Assembly: GCF_001988955.1 (NCBI RefSeq)
Contig: NZ_CP014263.1
Span: 4,062,001-4,126,000, forward strand
DNA from: Spirosoma montaniterrae
Lineage (GTDB): Bacteria; Bacteroidota; Bacteroidia; Cytophagales; Spirosomataceae
DNA length: 64,000 nt
Direction: 5' to 3'
Positions 49,595 to 58,111 of the stretch are shown here, piece by piece. The position numbers were made by a program, and so were the translations under genes. The notes under the pieces were generated by a model. That model was not told the origin of the DNA. It did no database searches and saw nothing but the letters and a program-made list of their open reading frames with translations. How positions within the stretch are numbered: the first letter of the stretch is position 1; the number at the start of each line of letters is the position of its first letter.

Positions 49595-51109
49595 TCAGTA
49601 GCCGGGATTTTGCTTCAGCAGTGGGTTCTTGGACAACTGCTGATCGGGAATGGGGTACAGGTCGCGCTTTTTGTCTTTGACCGTTTTAAACCGCCACGTA
49701 CCGTTACCAAACTTATCGAAGCGGACGAGGTCATTGCGTCGCCAGTTCTCGAAATAAAACTCCCGGCCCCGCTCGGCCAGAATTTCGTCGAGCGTTAGCG
49801 TTGCAGTGGTGTAGGCTGGTAGCCCGGCACGGGCGCGAACGGCGTTAAAGTTGGTCAATGCACCGCTTATGTTACCCGACCGGAAGGCCGCTTCGCCCCG
49901 CATCATCAGTACGTCGGCGTAGCGCAGTACCGGAAAGTTATTATCCTGCAATCGGTATTTATTGCCCGACTGCATCCCAAATTTCACCATGCGGGCACCG
50001 TCGTTATCGTCGGCCTGTTGCAGGCTGGTCCAGTTGGCGTTCAGGATCAGCGGTTTGCCGTTGTAAATAATGGGTTGCCCCGATGCGTCGTACTGAGGCC
50101 CGGCAATCCACCCCTGTTTACGGATGTCTCTGTCATCGAAGGAGTTATAGAAATCGGCGATGGCACTAAAGCCGTTCCAAGGCGACTCCGACAGCCCGTA
50201 TTTGTCTTTCAGGCCGGGGTGCATCGTAAACAGGTTCGGACTCATACCCGTGAAATCGTCGTAGCGGTAGTCGGTTTTGTCGTAGGGAATCACGAAGATG
50301 TTTTCGATGTAACTCCCATTGGCTCGATTGTCGGGCGAGAAGTCGGCGAAATAGTTTTTGTTCAAGGCGAATTTGCCGGACGCAATGACCGCGTCGCACT
50401 GCGTGAGTACATCGCTCCAGCGGGCCGTGCCGGTATATACCTGTGCGTTAAGGTACAGTTTCGCCAGTAGCGTCTGGGCCGTTTCGCGGGTAAATTTCGA
50501 GTACGTCTGCGGATGATTGGTCGGCTTCAGTACCGGAATAATGGCTTTCAGTTCAGACTCGATAAAGTTGAACACCTCCGTGCGGCTGCTTTGCGCTACG
50601 TCGCCAGTGGCCGTCGTTTCGGTCTTGATAGGTACGTTTCCGAAATTGTCGCAGAGCAGGTAATAGAAAAATGCCCGCAGCCCGCGCAGTTCGGCCAGTG
50701 CCGACTCTTTTCCCGCTACCTGTGTCTGCGACGCGTTCAGAATGCTCAGCGTGTTGTTGCAGGTGGCAATGCCCGTGTAGCACCAGTCCCACGTATCGTT
50801 CAGGTCGGGGGCAGTGGCGTTCCAGGTATGGTTGGCTAAATAAATCCAGCGGCCATTATCGAACCAGGCCCCTCCGCCCCGCGTCGGAGCCGTAAACTCG
50901 TCGGTGCTCGCATTGAGCGGCATGTAGATTTCCCGGTCATAATACAGCAGCAATCCCCGGTACGCGTTGCCGATAACGGTCTGGAACTCATCGTCGGCGG
51001 TGGGGTATTTCTGAGCATCCAAGCTATTATACAGGTCCGACTCCAGGCTACAGGCATTGATCATAACCGTCAGCACAGCCACCGTCAGCAGTGAAAATAT
51101 TTTTTTCAT
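49595..51109 (-). CDS. SusD/RagB family glycan-binding lipoprotein
   Basis: The 504-residue protein has a lipoprotein signal (LTVMINACSLES) and the SusD fold with four TPR units: GNAYRGLLLYYDREIYMPLNAST, ALAELRGLRAFFYYLLCDNFGNVP and a C-terminal NFPVLRYADVLMMRGEAAFRSGN, then LTLDEILAERGREFYFENWRRNDLVRFDKFG. These are the family hallmarks. It sits 20 bp downstream of susC and would cap the SusC channel and bind the glycan at the cell surface. Confidence 0.96.
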   Translation of the reverse strand: MKKIFSLLTVAVLTVMINACSLESDLYNSLDAQKYPTADDEFQTVIGNAYRGLLLYYDREIYMPLNASTDEFTAPTRGGGAWFDNGRWIYLANHTWNATAPDLNDTWDWCYTGIATCNNTLSILNASQTQVAGKESALAELRGLRAFFYYLLCDNFGNVPIKTETTATGDVAQSSRTEVFNFIESELKAIIPVLKPTNHPQTYSKFTRETAQTLLAKLYLNAQVYTGTARWSDVLTQCDAVIASGKFALNKNYFADFSPDNRANGSYIENIFVIPYDKTDYRYDDFTGMSPNLFTMHPGLKDKYGLSESPWNGFSAIADFYNSFDDRDIRKQGWIAGPQYDASGQPIIYNGKPLILNANWTSLQQADDNDGARMVKFGMQSGNKYRLQDNNFPVLRYADVLMMRGEAAFRSGNISGALTNFNAVRARAGLPAYTTATLTLDEILAERGREFYFENWRRNDLVRFDKFGNGTWRFKTVKDKKRDLYPIPDQQLSKNPLLKQNPGY

Positions 51110-51129
51110 GAGAGTAAAGTCGTTGTCGG

Positions 51130-54100
51130 TTAGAAAGATGCATTCAGGCCCACCGAAACGGTACGGGCGCGGGGATAGAAGAAAAAGTCGTCGAGACCAA
51201 AGGCAAGGTTGTCCGACGCATTGCTGGGCGAACCGTAGGTATTGGTCGTAGTGCCTGCCCGTACTTCGGGGTCTAAGCCCGAATACTTCGTAATCAGCAG
51301 CAGATTCTGCCCGGCAGCATAGAACCGCACCGACCGAATCCAGGTCTTTTGCAACCGCAGCGTGTAGCCCAGATTCAGGTTGTCGAGCCGCACGAACGAG
51401 CCACTCTCTACGTATCGGCTCGATACGGCCCCGGCTACTTTCAGGTTAGCATTGTCGCCCTCGAACGCCGACCGATAGACATTGGTAGGGTGCAGGTCGC
51501 CCGCCCGGAACGTAGTCGGGTTGTCGAAGACCATCCTGCCGGCGTTATAGACCTTCTGACCGAGCGACGAGCGGAAGAACACCGTCAGGTCGAAGTTTTT
51601 GTACGTAAAGGCATTGGTCCAGCCGAGCGTTACTTTCGGCTGGGCATTGCCGATGTTCTGCTTGGTAGCCTGACCGGGATCGGTCGTCGGGGCCAGTGTA
51701 TTGCCCTGTGCGTCAAATCGTTCGTAGAGTGGCTGGCCTTTATCGTTCAGCCCCACTTCTTTCGGCGCGTAGAACGTACCCACCGGCAAGCCTTCTTTCA
51801 GCACAGCATAAGGGCCGTAGCCGTTCGTACCGCCATAGATAACCCCGTATCGAATGCCATCTGCCGGAAACGTCAGCCCATCGCCCGACAACCGCACAAT
51901 TTTGTTGACGTTATGAGCCATATTGAACGAGGTACGCCAGGTGAAGTCGCTCTTGTCGATGGCGGCAAAATCGAGCGAGAGTTCAACACCCCGGTTGTTC
52001 ATGGTGCCAATGTTGGCTAAGAAGCTGTTGGTGATGTAAGTTAGCCCATCGCCGTAGCGGTCGCCCGGATTCACTGAGTAATTGAACAGCAGATTGCGGG
52101 TGTTTTTGTTGTAGAGTTCGATGGCACCCGTCAGCCGATTGTTCAGCAAACCAAAGTCCACGCCGATATTGGTCGTAGCCGAGGTTTCCCATTTCAGGTT
52201 GGGGTTGGCATTCTGCGAAAAGAAATACGCCGTTTTGAACTGAATCGGGTTGTTGGGGTCGGTGGTGGGGCTGGCGTAGTTGCCCGATGCACCATACAGC
52301 AGCCGCGACGCGTAGTCGGAGATGCCGTTCTGGTTGCCCGTCACGCCGTAGCCAACCCGCAGTTTCAGGTTCGAGATGAGCCGGTTGTTCTGTAAAAACG
52401 GCTCATTCGTCAGGTTCCAGCCTACCGACACCGACGGAAAATAGCCGTAGCGGTTGTTGTTGCCAAACCGCGACGACCCATCGCGCCGGAAGTTGGCCGT
52501 CAGCAAATATTTGTCGCGGTAGCTGTAGTTGACCCGCGCCAGCAGCCCGTCGAGCTTCGATTCCGACTTGTACGAATAGATGTCGTTCTTAGTCAGGGTC
52601 TGATTGGCCGAACCGAGGTTATTGAACGAAAACTGGTCGGGAAAATCCTGCGCCTGCAAACCAAAACCTTCGGTTGTCAACTGCTGATACGTATAACCCA
52701 CCAACGCCCCGATGGTATGCGACCCAGCCGTTTTGTTGTAGGCCAGCGTGTACTCAACCAGTCGGTCACTCACTTCATCGCTGCTCTGCCGACCATACGA
52801 CACCTGCGTGTTGGTTTGCCCGTTGATGGCAAAAAACGTTTTGGGTCGGAAATAGCCGTAGGTGTTGTTATAGACACTGTACGACGTATTGACACCCGCT
52901 TTCAGGCCGGGCAGCACTTCCAGTATCACTTTCAGGTTGCCCAGCAACTGTGTTTCGCGCCCCTGATTGGTTGGTACGGTCAGGGCTTTGTACGGTGTTA
53001 CGTTGTTGAAGCTGATGGGCGGGGCATTCAGGCTACCGTCGGCATTATAAACGGGTTCGGTCGGGAAATAGCCCACCGCGCTGGTAAAGGCTGCGTAATC
53101 GACAAACTGTTTGTTGTACTGATTGGCCGACAGGTTTAGCTGTACGTCGAGCCGGTCGTTCAGGCCGCGCTGCGTGAGATTGAGCCGGGTGTTCAGCCGG
53201 TCGAGTCCCGAATTGAGCGCGATACCCGGCTGCTTCAGATACGCTACCGACCCCCGATAATTGAATGTGGAGGAACCGCCCGAAACGCCGAGGTTGTGGC
53301 TCATGCTCACCGCCGTGCGCGTGATGGTCTTGAACCAGTCGGTGCGGGCCGTTGACGTGTTGGGATTGCCGGGATTCAGCTCGTTGTATTTCGCTACGTA
53401 TTCGTCGGGGCTGAGTACGTTGGGCAGTTTATAAGGCGAATCGAAGCCTATGTAAGTGTTGTAATCAATCGCAGTACGCCCCGAACGACCGCGCTTGGTG
53501 GTGATGATAATCACGCCGTTGGCCCCTCTCGACCCGTAAATAGCCGAGGCCGATGCATCTTTGAGTACGTCGAACTTTTCAATGTCTTCGGGCGCAACGG
53601 CATTGAGTGAAGCTCCCAGTACGCCATCAATCACAATCAGCGGCTCGGCAGAGGCCGTCAGCGACGCAATGCCCCGCAGCCGAATCACGGGTCGGTTGTT
53701 GGTCGGGTCGCTGTTGTTGGTAAAAATATTCAGCCCGGCCACGCGCCCCTGCACCGCCTGAAGCGGGTTGTTAATAACGCCCGTGTTGAAATCTTTGCTG
53801 GTAATGGTGGCCGTAGCTCCCGTTACATCGGCCTTGCGCTGGGTGCCGTAGCCTACCACAACCACCTCGTTCAGGGCCTGATTCGTTGGCACCAACTGTA
53901 CGTTCAGGCTCGTCTGACTGTTGATAGCCACCTCCTGCGTAGCGTAGCCGATGTAGGAGAAGATCAGTGTTCCCTCGCTGTTGGGTATAGTCAGCGAGTA
54001 TCGACCCTGCGCGTTGGTAGCCGTACCAATGGTAGTGCCTTTCAGCAGGATATTCACGCCCGGCAACCCATCGCCGTTTTCGCCCGTTACCGTACCGCTG

Positions 54101-54546
54101 ATGGTCAGGGCCACGTTGTTGGTAGTAGTGAACGAGGGTACAGGGCTGTTTTCGATCAGCCCCATACCAGGATCGCGGGGCTTCACCACAATCTGGCGGC
54201 TGTAGGCCGAGTAATACAGATTGAGCGGAGTCAGCAGCCGGTCGAGTACCTGCCCCAGCGGTTCATTGGTGGCTTGAATACTGACCGGGCGGCCGACAGG
54301 TATTAGCCGGGTGTTGTATGAGAAGCGCACGTCGGCCTGTCGGCTCAGTTGTTCCAGAGCCGCTTCCAGATGAATGCGTTCCACCCGCAGCGTTACGCGC
54401 CGGTTGAGTAAACCCTGATTTTTCTGGGGGTAGGCTGTTGTGATGCCCGTACACCAGATTGCTATAACGAGCTGAATCACAGAAACCTTCATGATTCGGT
54501 ACAGACAATCCCGCGACTGTCGTCGGTTTTTTGTAGTATTGTGCAT
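51130..54546 (-). CDS. SusC/RagA TonB-dependent receptor with N-terminal STN domain
   Basis: The 1138-residue outer-membrane transporter begins with an STN (secretin/TonB N-terminus) domain at about 45-125 (LRVERIHLEAALEQLSRQADVRFSYN), the part that signals to a FecR anti-sigma factor. A carboxypeptidase-regulatory-like domain (about 150-235, GTVTGENGDGLPGVNILLKGTTIG), the plug (NEVVVVGYGTQRKADVTGA) and the barrel follow. The last residue is F, as usual for outer-membrane barrels. The first 20 residues are basic and may not be translated; an inner start at 54492 is possible. Together with the ECF sigma and FecR genes upstream it forms a transmembrane signalling receptor for an external glycan. 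Confidence 0.95.
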   Translation of the reverse strand: MHNTTKNRRQSRDCLYRIMKVSVIQLVIAIWCTGITTAYPQKNQGLLNRRVTLRVERIHLEAALEQLSRQADVRFSYNTRLIPVGRPVSIQATNEPLGQVLDRLLTPLNLYYSAYSRQIVVKPRDPGMGLIENSPVPSFTTTNNVALTISGTVTGENGDGLPGVNILLKGTTIGTATNAQGRYSLTIPNSEGTLIFSYIGYATQEVAINSQTSLNVQLVPTNQALNEVVVVGYGTQRKADVTGATATITSKDFNTGVINNPLQAVQGRVAGLNIFTNNSDPTNNRPVIRLRGIASLTASAEPLIVIDGVLGASLNAVAPEDIEKFDVLKDASASAIYGSRGANGVIIITTKRGRSGRTAIDYNTYIGFDSPYKLPNVLSPDEYVAKYNELNPGNPNTSTARTDWFKTITRTAVSMSHNLGVSGGSSTFNYRGSVAYLKQPGIALNSGLDRLNTRLNLTQRGLNDRLDVQLNLSANQYNKQFVDYAAFTSAVGYFPTEPVYNADGSLNAPPISFNNVTPYKALTVPTNQGRETQLLGNLKVILEVLPGLKAGVNTSYSVYNNTYGYFRPKTFFAINGQTNTQVSYGRQSSDEVSDRLVEYTLAYNKTAGSHTIGALVGYTYQQLTTEGFGLQAQDFPDQFSFNNLGSANQTLTKNDIYSYKSESKLDGLLARVNYSYRDKYLLTANFRRDGSSRFGNNNRYGYFPSVSVGWNLTNEPFLQNNRLISNLKLRVGYGVTGNQNGISDYASRLLYGASGNYASPTTDPNNPIQFKTAYFFSQNANPNLKWETSATTNIGVDFGLLNNRLTGAIELYNKNTRNLLFNYSVNPGDRYGDGLTYITNSFLANIGTMNNRGVELSLDFAAIDKSDFTWRTSFNMAHNVNKIVRLSGDGLTFPADGIRYGVIYGGTNGYGPYAVLKEGLPVGTFYAPKEVGLNDKGQPLYERFDAQGNTLAPTTDPGQATKQNIGNAQPKVTLGWTNAFTYKNFDLTVFFRSSLGQKVYNAGRMVFDNPTTFRAGDLHPTNVYRSAFEGDNANLKVAGAVSSRYVESGSFVRLDNLNLGYTLRLQKTWIRSVRFYAAGQNLLLITKYSGLDPEVRAGTTTNTYGSPSNASDNLAFGLDDFFFYPRARTVSVGLNASF

Positions 54547-54577
54547 GTTTTTGGGAATTTAGACGAGACTCGAAAAC

Positions 54578-54635
54578 AGGCCCTTGGCGGGGCCATTCAT
54601 TGGCCGGTGGTGTTGGCGCACTCCCGGCCTTTTTT
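54578..54635. other. Two strong stem-loops between fecR and susC
   Basis: GGCCC...GGGCC (54579-54594) and GGCCGG...CCGGCC (54602-54629) lie in the 160-bp gap before susC; a run of six T follows the second on the plus strand. On the minus strand they precede the susC start and could form attenuating structure. No T-run follows on that strand. Confidence 0.5.
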
Positions 54636-54706
54636 GTGTTCGCAACGGTTAAGAGCAGAGCATGGGCGATTAGGGTTGTGTGAGATAAAAAGTTCTGGCT
54701 TTACGT

Positions 54707-55858
54707 TCATGGGCAACCGCGTCCACTAAACCGGATTCGGTTGCCATCCACCTCGTAGCGGGCATCGGGACCAATCACTTCGGCCAGCACCGAGAGTTTT
54801 TCGGTCAATGGCTCGTCGCCCAGTGTGGTTGTTACACGGCAGTTGGCAAAGCGAACAGCATCATAGTCAATGCGTATGCCATAGGTTTGAGCCACCTGAT
54901 CCAGTACAGTCGTGATCGGAGCATCGTTGAACGAAAACGACTGCTGGTTTAATTTCCGGGCAAGGGCCGAAGGTTGTTGCACCGTTTCGGGTTGCAGGGT
55001 CTCGTCGGCAGGGCGAACTGTCACCTGCTGGTTAGCCTGAAGCGTAACGATACGTGGACTGGGGGCGGTCAGAGTCTGGTTGGCATACACCACTACACGT
55101 CCTGTTCGTACCTGAACAGAAGCCTGTTGGTCCAGCGCACGCACCAGAAAGCTGGTGCCCACTACGCGGGTGGTCAAGGTTTGGGTACGGACGAAAAAGG
55201 GTTGGTTGGGGTTTTTAGCGACCTCAAAAAACGCTTCGCCCACGAGTTCCACCTCCCGGCGGTCAGCCGCAAAACTGACCGGATGCCGCAGACTGCTGTT
55301 GGGCCGTAGATAAACCACACTGCCATCCGAAAGACTGATAAGCTGATCGGCTGCCGTTCGGTTGGCCTCCTTTATCCAGGCCGGGCCGCGTTCGGTCGGG
55401 CCGCGTTGAACACTCTTGTTTTCCGATTCTTTTTGTAAGAAGCCAATTGTGTTGTCAGCAGAACCAGCTCTTTCAGAGTTTATTAGCAGGAGCCAACTCA
55501 CCAGCCCACCGACTACTGTAATAGCAGCCGCCACCCGCCAGTGGGTAAATGTTCGATGCCAGAGCGAAATCAGTTTGGGGTCTGCCCCAATAGGGTCTGT
55601 TTCGCGTTCGCGGATGGTATGCCAGGTGTTCGCAATAAGTTGCTGTACGTCGGTGTCCGCAACGGGCTGCTCGTGGAGGGCAGTTGCAGCCAGAAATTCA
55701 GCCCCCTGCCGGGCGGGTATCAGCAAAGCGGGGTGTTCATTCAGCCAGTGAGTGAATGGATGGTCCGGCTGCATAAACGCGCCAGACCGGACCCAGTCCC
55801 GAAATGTCTCGTCGGCCAGAAACTCGTCGGCGGTTGAATAGTAGGCCCAGGCTTGCAT
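54707..55858 (-). CDS. FecR-family anti-sigma factor
   Basis: The 383-residue protein has an N-terminal cytoplasmic part rich in W (AWAYYSTADEFLADETFRDWV), then a transmembrane helix (about 108-127). A periplasmic FecR domain follows (GSVVYLRPNSSLRHPVSF, GEAFFEVAKNPNQPFFVRT), with a C-terminal DUF4974-like segment (FSFNDAPITTVLDQVAQTYGIRIDYD). It holds the ECF sigma factor until SusC signals ligand. It lies between the sigma gene and susC, the standard order. Confidence 0.95.
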   Translation of the reverse strand: MQAWAYYSTADEFLADETFRDWVRSGAFMQPDHPFTHWLNEHPALLIPARQGAEFLAATALHEQPVADTDVQQLIANTWHTIRERETDPIGADPKLISLWHRTFTHWRVAAAITVVGGLVSWLLLINSERAGSADNTIGFLQKESENKSVQRGPTERGPAWIKEANRTAADQLISLSDGSVVYLRPNSSLRHPVSFAADRREVELVGEAFFEVAKNPNQPFFVRTQTLTTRVVGTSFLVRALDQQASVQVRTGRVVVYANQTLTAPSPRIVTLQANQQVTVRPADETLQPETVQQPSALARKLNQQSFSFNDAPITTVLDQVAQTYGIRIDYDAVRFANCRVTTTLGDEPLTEKLSVLAEVIGPDARYEVDGNRIRFSGRGCP

Positions 55859-55929
55859 GGCAAACTGCTTTGGTTTTATCCGTAGGAGTCAGAGCCATTA
55901 ATCATGTACCCATGCCGGGCGAAAAAATT

Positions 55930-56550
55930 TTATGACGCAGGGGCAATACCTGACGCCACTAAGCCGAAGAGACAACTGAACAGTTCGGCAGAAAGGTTGT
56001 TGCGAAGCGAGGCTAACGTCCGCTGGAGCAGGTTCGATACCGACTGATACTGAAGGCCCATTACCTCGGCAATCTGGCTTTGGGTAAGATTCTGGTGGAA
56101 TTTAAGATAAATCACCTCCCGCTGCCGGGCCGGTAGCTGATTGATGTATCGGTTTAGCTGGTCGATGCGGTATCGGCTTTCTTCATCAGCAATCCACTGC
56201 TGTTCAGCCGAAAAAACAAGCGTAAACTCGTTGGTCATTCGCTCATCCAGCGATTTACCAAATTTGGCATTTCGTTGTGCCAATCGCCCAATCCGGTGCC
56301 GCACAGATGCCAGTAGGTAAGCCTGTATAGATTCGATTGGTTGTGTTCGGTGTCGTTGGTGCCATAGCTCTATAAAAACATCCTGCACACTGTCTTTTAC
56401 CAATTCGTCATCCAACGACCACTTCCGCCCGTAATTGATAAGTTGCCCGGTGTACCGTTGCATGAGCCGTGTAAAGGCTGACTCCTCATCCTCGCGAACC
56501 CATTGCCAGAGTTCATCGTCCGTAGCAGAATAACGTATCAGTTTGGGCAT
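55930..56550 (-). CDS. ECF sigma factor of the SusC locus (FecI/sigma-70 family)
   Basis: The start is the ATG at 56550 (206 residues, MPKLIRYSATDDELWQWV); the frame opens 13 codons earlier at a GTG. Region 2 (DELVKDSVQDVFIELWHQR, AYLLASVRHRIGRL) and region 4 (QLPARQREVIYLKFHQNLTQSQIAEVMGLQYQSVSNLLQRTLASLR) are clear. It heads the locus ECF sigma-FecR-SusC-SusD-GH146-GH127-like. A TACTTTTG box lies 50 bp before the start. It should direct transcription of susC and susD when the receptor is occupied. Confidence 0.94.
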   Translation of the reverse strand: MPKLIRYSATDDELWQWVREDEESAFTRLMQRYTGQLINYGRKWSLDDELVKDSVQDVFIELWHQRHRTQPIESIQAYLLASVRHRIGRLAQRNAKFGKSLDERMTNEFTLVFSAEQQWIADEESRYRIDQLNRYINQLPARQREVIYLKFHQNLTQSQIAEVMGLQYQSVSNLLQRTLASLRNNLSAELFSCLFGLVASGIAPAS

Positions 56551-56599
56551 AGGCGCGTTCGTAACCGAAAGACATGGCCGAAGAGCCACCAGTTCTGCT

Positions 56600-56607
56600 C
56601 AAAAGTA
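56600..56607 (-). promoter_or_regulatory. Candidate -7 box (TACTTTTG) for the SusC-locus sigma gene
   Basis: On the minus strand TACTTTTG is a perfect TAnnTTTG match, 50 bp before the start at 56550. No TTG at the expected -33 distance is present. Confidence 0.45.
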
Positions 56608-56721
56608 TAAAATTTCTGGACAGAGTACTAAACCTAAAAACAACCATATATTTTAACAAAAGCAGGCTTAAGAATATTCCTGAATAACTACGCGACTTTC
56701 TACTCCGCTTCTGGTGATTGT

Positions 56722-56760
56722 TTGACACTCCCCCCGCTAAAGCAGGGGAATTCTTACGCA
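56722..56760 (-). mobile_element. IS200/IS605-type right-end remnant
   Basis: On the minus strand GAATTCCCCTGCTTTAGC is followed by GGGGGGAGTGTCAAA; CCCCTGC and GCGGGGG-type arms make the short stem with TTTA loop typical of the 3' end of IS605-family elements (and of the omega RNA of TnpB). It is fused directly to a transposase fragment of another family, so only debris remains. Confidence 0.55.
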
Positions 56761-56919
56761 ACGCCCAGCCGCAAAGGTTCTGACCAGTCGCTTGTCGATG
56801 TGTTGGAGCAATTGGTCTTGTAAGGGCTGGAGATATTGCTGAATCTTAGCCTCGAGAAAGTCATTAATGGTTGGCTTTACAGCAGCCGTGGTGTTATTTT
56901 GGGGACATGGCTTGAGCAT
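56737..56919 (-). pseudogene. N-terminal fragment of a transposase
   Basis: The 60-residue frame MLKPCPQNNTTAAVKPTIND continues as DFLEAKIQQYLQPLQDQLLQ and HIDKRLVRTF, which reads like the N-terminus of a DDE transposase. After about residue 52 it runs into the IS605-like end and stops. No catalytic residues remain. The family assignment is a guess; truncation is clear from the abrupt switch of sequence. Confidence 0.45.
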
Positions 56920-56920
56920 A

Positions 56921-56989
56921 AAAAAGACCTCCTTTCTGGCTTTGGCGTTGTGGTGATGCTCAAAGCTAAGAAAGGAGGTTCTCTTTTTG
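56921..56989. terminator. Long hairpin after tsf, perhaps an insertion-sequence end
   Basis: AAAAAGACCTCCTTTCT pairs with AGAAAGGAGGTTCTCTTTTT (a 3-base bulge), extended by GCTTTG/CAAAGC. On the minus strand it ends in TTTTTT and could terminate tsf transcription 57 bp after the stop. It immediately precedes the transposase fragment, so it may also be the protective hairpin of the lost element. Confidence 0.65.
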
Positions 56990-57045
56990 GGCCAGCCCTT
57001 AAAATTCGGAATGACTCATGTTCACAATCAATTTAACAGCACGTA

Positions 57046-57879
57046 CTAACCAATAGCCACCCGTTTGAAGGCCGACACGGTCAACCCTTTGCTGGTTTTC
57101 TCTAACAACTGCGAAATCGTCAATGAGTTGTCTTTTACGAACTCCTGATTTAACAGCGTATTTTCTTTATAGAACTTATTCAGTTTACCCAGTGCAATCT
57201 TCTCCAGCATAGCCTCGGGCTTGCCTTCCTGACGAGCCTGCTCTTTGCCGATTTCAATTTCACGCTCGATCACCGTGGCATCGACTCCGTCTTTATCCAG
57301 TGCAATGGGTTTCATGGCGGCAATCTGCATAGCAATATCTTTGCCAACTTCCACCACGTCGGTGCCGTTGGTATTGCTCAGGCCGACCAGTACGCCGAGC
57401 TTACCATTCGAGTGGATATACGACACCACTTTATCGGCTGATACGCTCTCAAACGAAACGACATCGATCTTCTCGCCGATTTTACCCATCAGATCGGTAA
57501 TATGATCCTGCAAGGTGCGGCCATCGGCCTGTGGGGTTGCCAGCAAAGCCTCTTTGTCGGTGGCGTGGGTTGCTACAGCCGTACTCATCACAGCCATTGC
57601 CAGGTTCTGAAAATCGGCTACTTTCGATACCGGCTCGGTTTCGCAGGCCAGGGCAATCACTCTGCCACTTGTGCCGTCTTCGCTTACGTGCGCCAGTACA
57701 ATACCTTCGGCGGTCGCGTTATCGGCCCGCTTATCGGCTATTTTCTGACCCTGCTTACGCAGAATCTCCTTTGCTTTGTCAAAATCACCGTCGGCCTCGG
57801 TCAGGGCTTTTTTACAGTCCATCATGCCGGCTCCGGTCTCTTGCCGAAGTTTGTTTACGTCAGCAGCAGTAATTGCCAT
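57046..57879 (-). CDS. tsf: Translation elongation factor Ts
   Basis: EF-Ts recharges EF-Tu with GTP. The 277-residue protein has the UBA-like N-terminus MAITAADVNKLRQETGAGMM and the highly conserved DCKKALTEADGDFDKAKEILR, then two core subdomains (GLSNTNGTDVVEVGKDIAMQIAAM). The C-terminus ends VSAFKRVAIG. It follows rpsB on the same strand, as in most bacteria, but with a 232-bp gap containing a hairpin and a palindrome. Confidence 0.98.
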   Translation of the reverse strand: MAITAADVNKLRQETGAGMMDCKKALTEADGDFDKAKEILRKQGQKIADKRADNATAEGIVLAHVSEDGTSGRVIALACETEPVSKVADFQNLAMAVMSTAVATHATDKEALLATPQADGRTLQDHITDLMGKIGEKIDVVSFESVSADKVVSYIHSNGKLGVLVGLSNTNGTDVVEVGKDIAMQIAAMKPIALDKDGVDATVIEREIEIGKEQARQEGKPEAMLEKIALGKLNKFYKENTLLNQEFVKDNSLTISQLLEKTSKGLTVSAFKRVAIG

Positions 57880-57969
57880 TGTTGAAACAGGTTTCAGTTG
57901 TTAAGTTTTCAGTTGTCTATAGCAGACTGATGTTCACGTTCGCATAACACCAGTCATATGTATTCACAC

Positions 57970-57999
57970 AATAGCCCATAGCGGCTGCTACGGGCTATT
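57970..57999 (-). terminator. Hairpin between rpsB and tsf
   Basis: AATAGCCCATAGC and GCTACGGGCTATT form a 13-bp stem with one mismatch and a GGCT loop. It may reduce read-through into tsf. There is no long T-run. Confidence 0.5.
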
Positions 58000-58002
58000 A
58001 TA

Positions 58003-58108
58003 TAGTTGAGTTGTAAAGTTGTAGGGTTATGTAGTTGTAAAGTTGTTCGGCCCTATCTGGCGGGCGGATGCCAACTTTACAACTGTATAACTCTAAAACT
58101 CTATAACC
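58003..58108. repeat. Imperfect palindrome of AGTTGTAAAGTTG words at the end of rpsB
   Basis: The left arm (58003-58045) carries two AGTTGTAAAGTTG units; the right arm (58071-58108) is the reverse complement of one plus GGTTAT-type words. The right arm reaches 4 bp from the rpsB stop codon. Confidence 0.85.
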
Positions 58109-58111
58109 TTA

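Larger units (their letters stand above)
56551..57045. other. Gap with insertion-sequence debris
   Basis: The 495-bp stretch between the ECF sigma gene and tsf holds the candidate sigma promoter (56600-56607), an AT-rich spacer, an IS200/IS605-like end (about 56722-56760), a truncated transposase frame (56737-56919) and a long hairpin (56921-56989). Confidence 0.65.
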
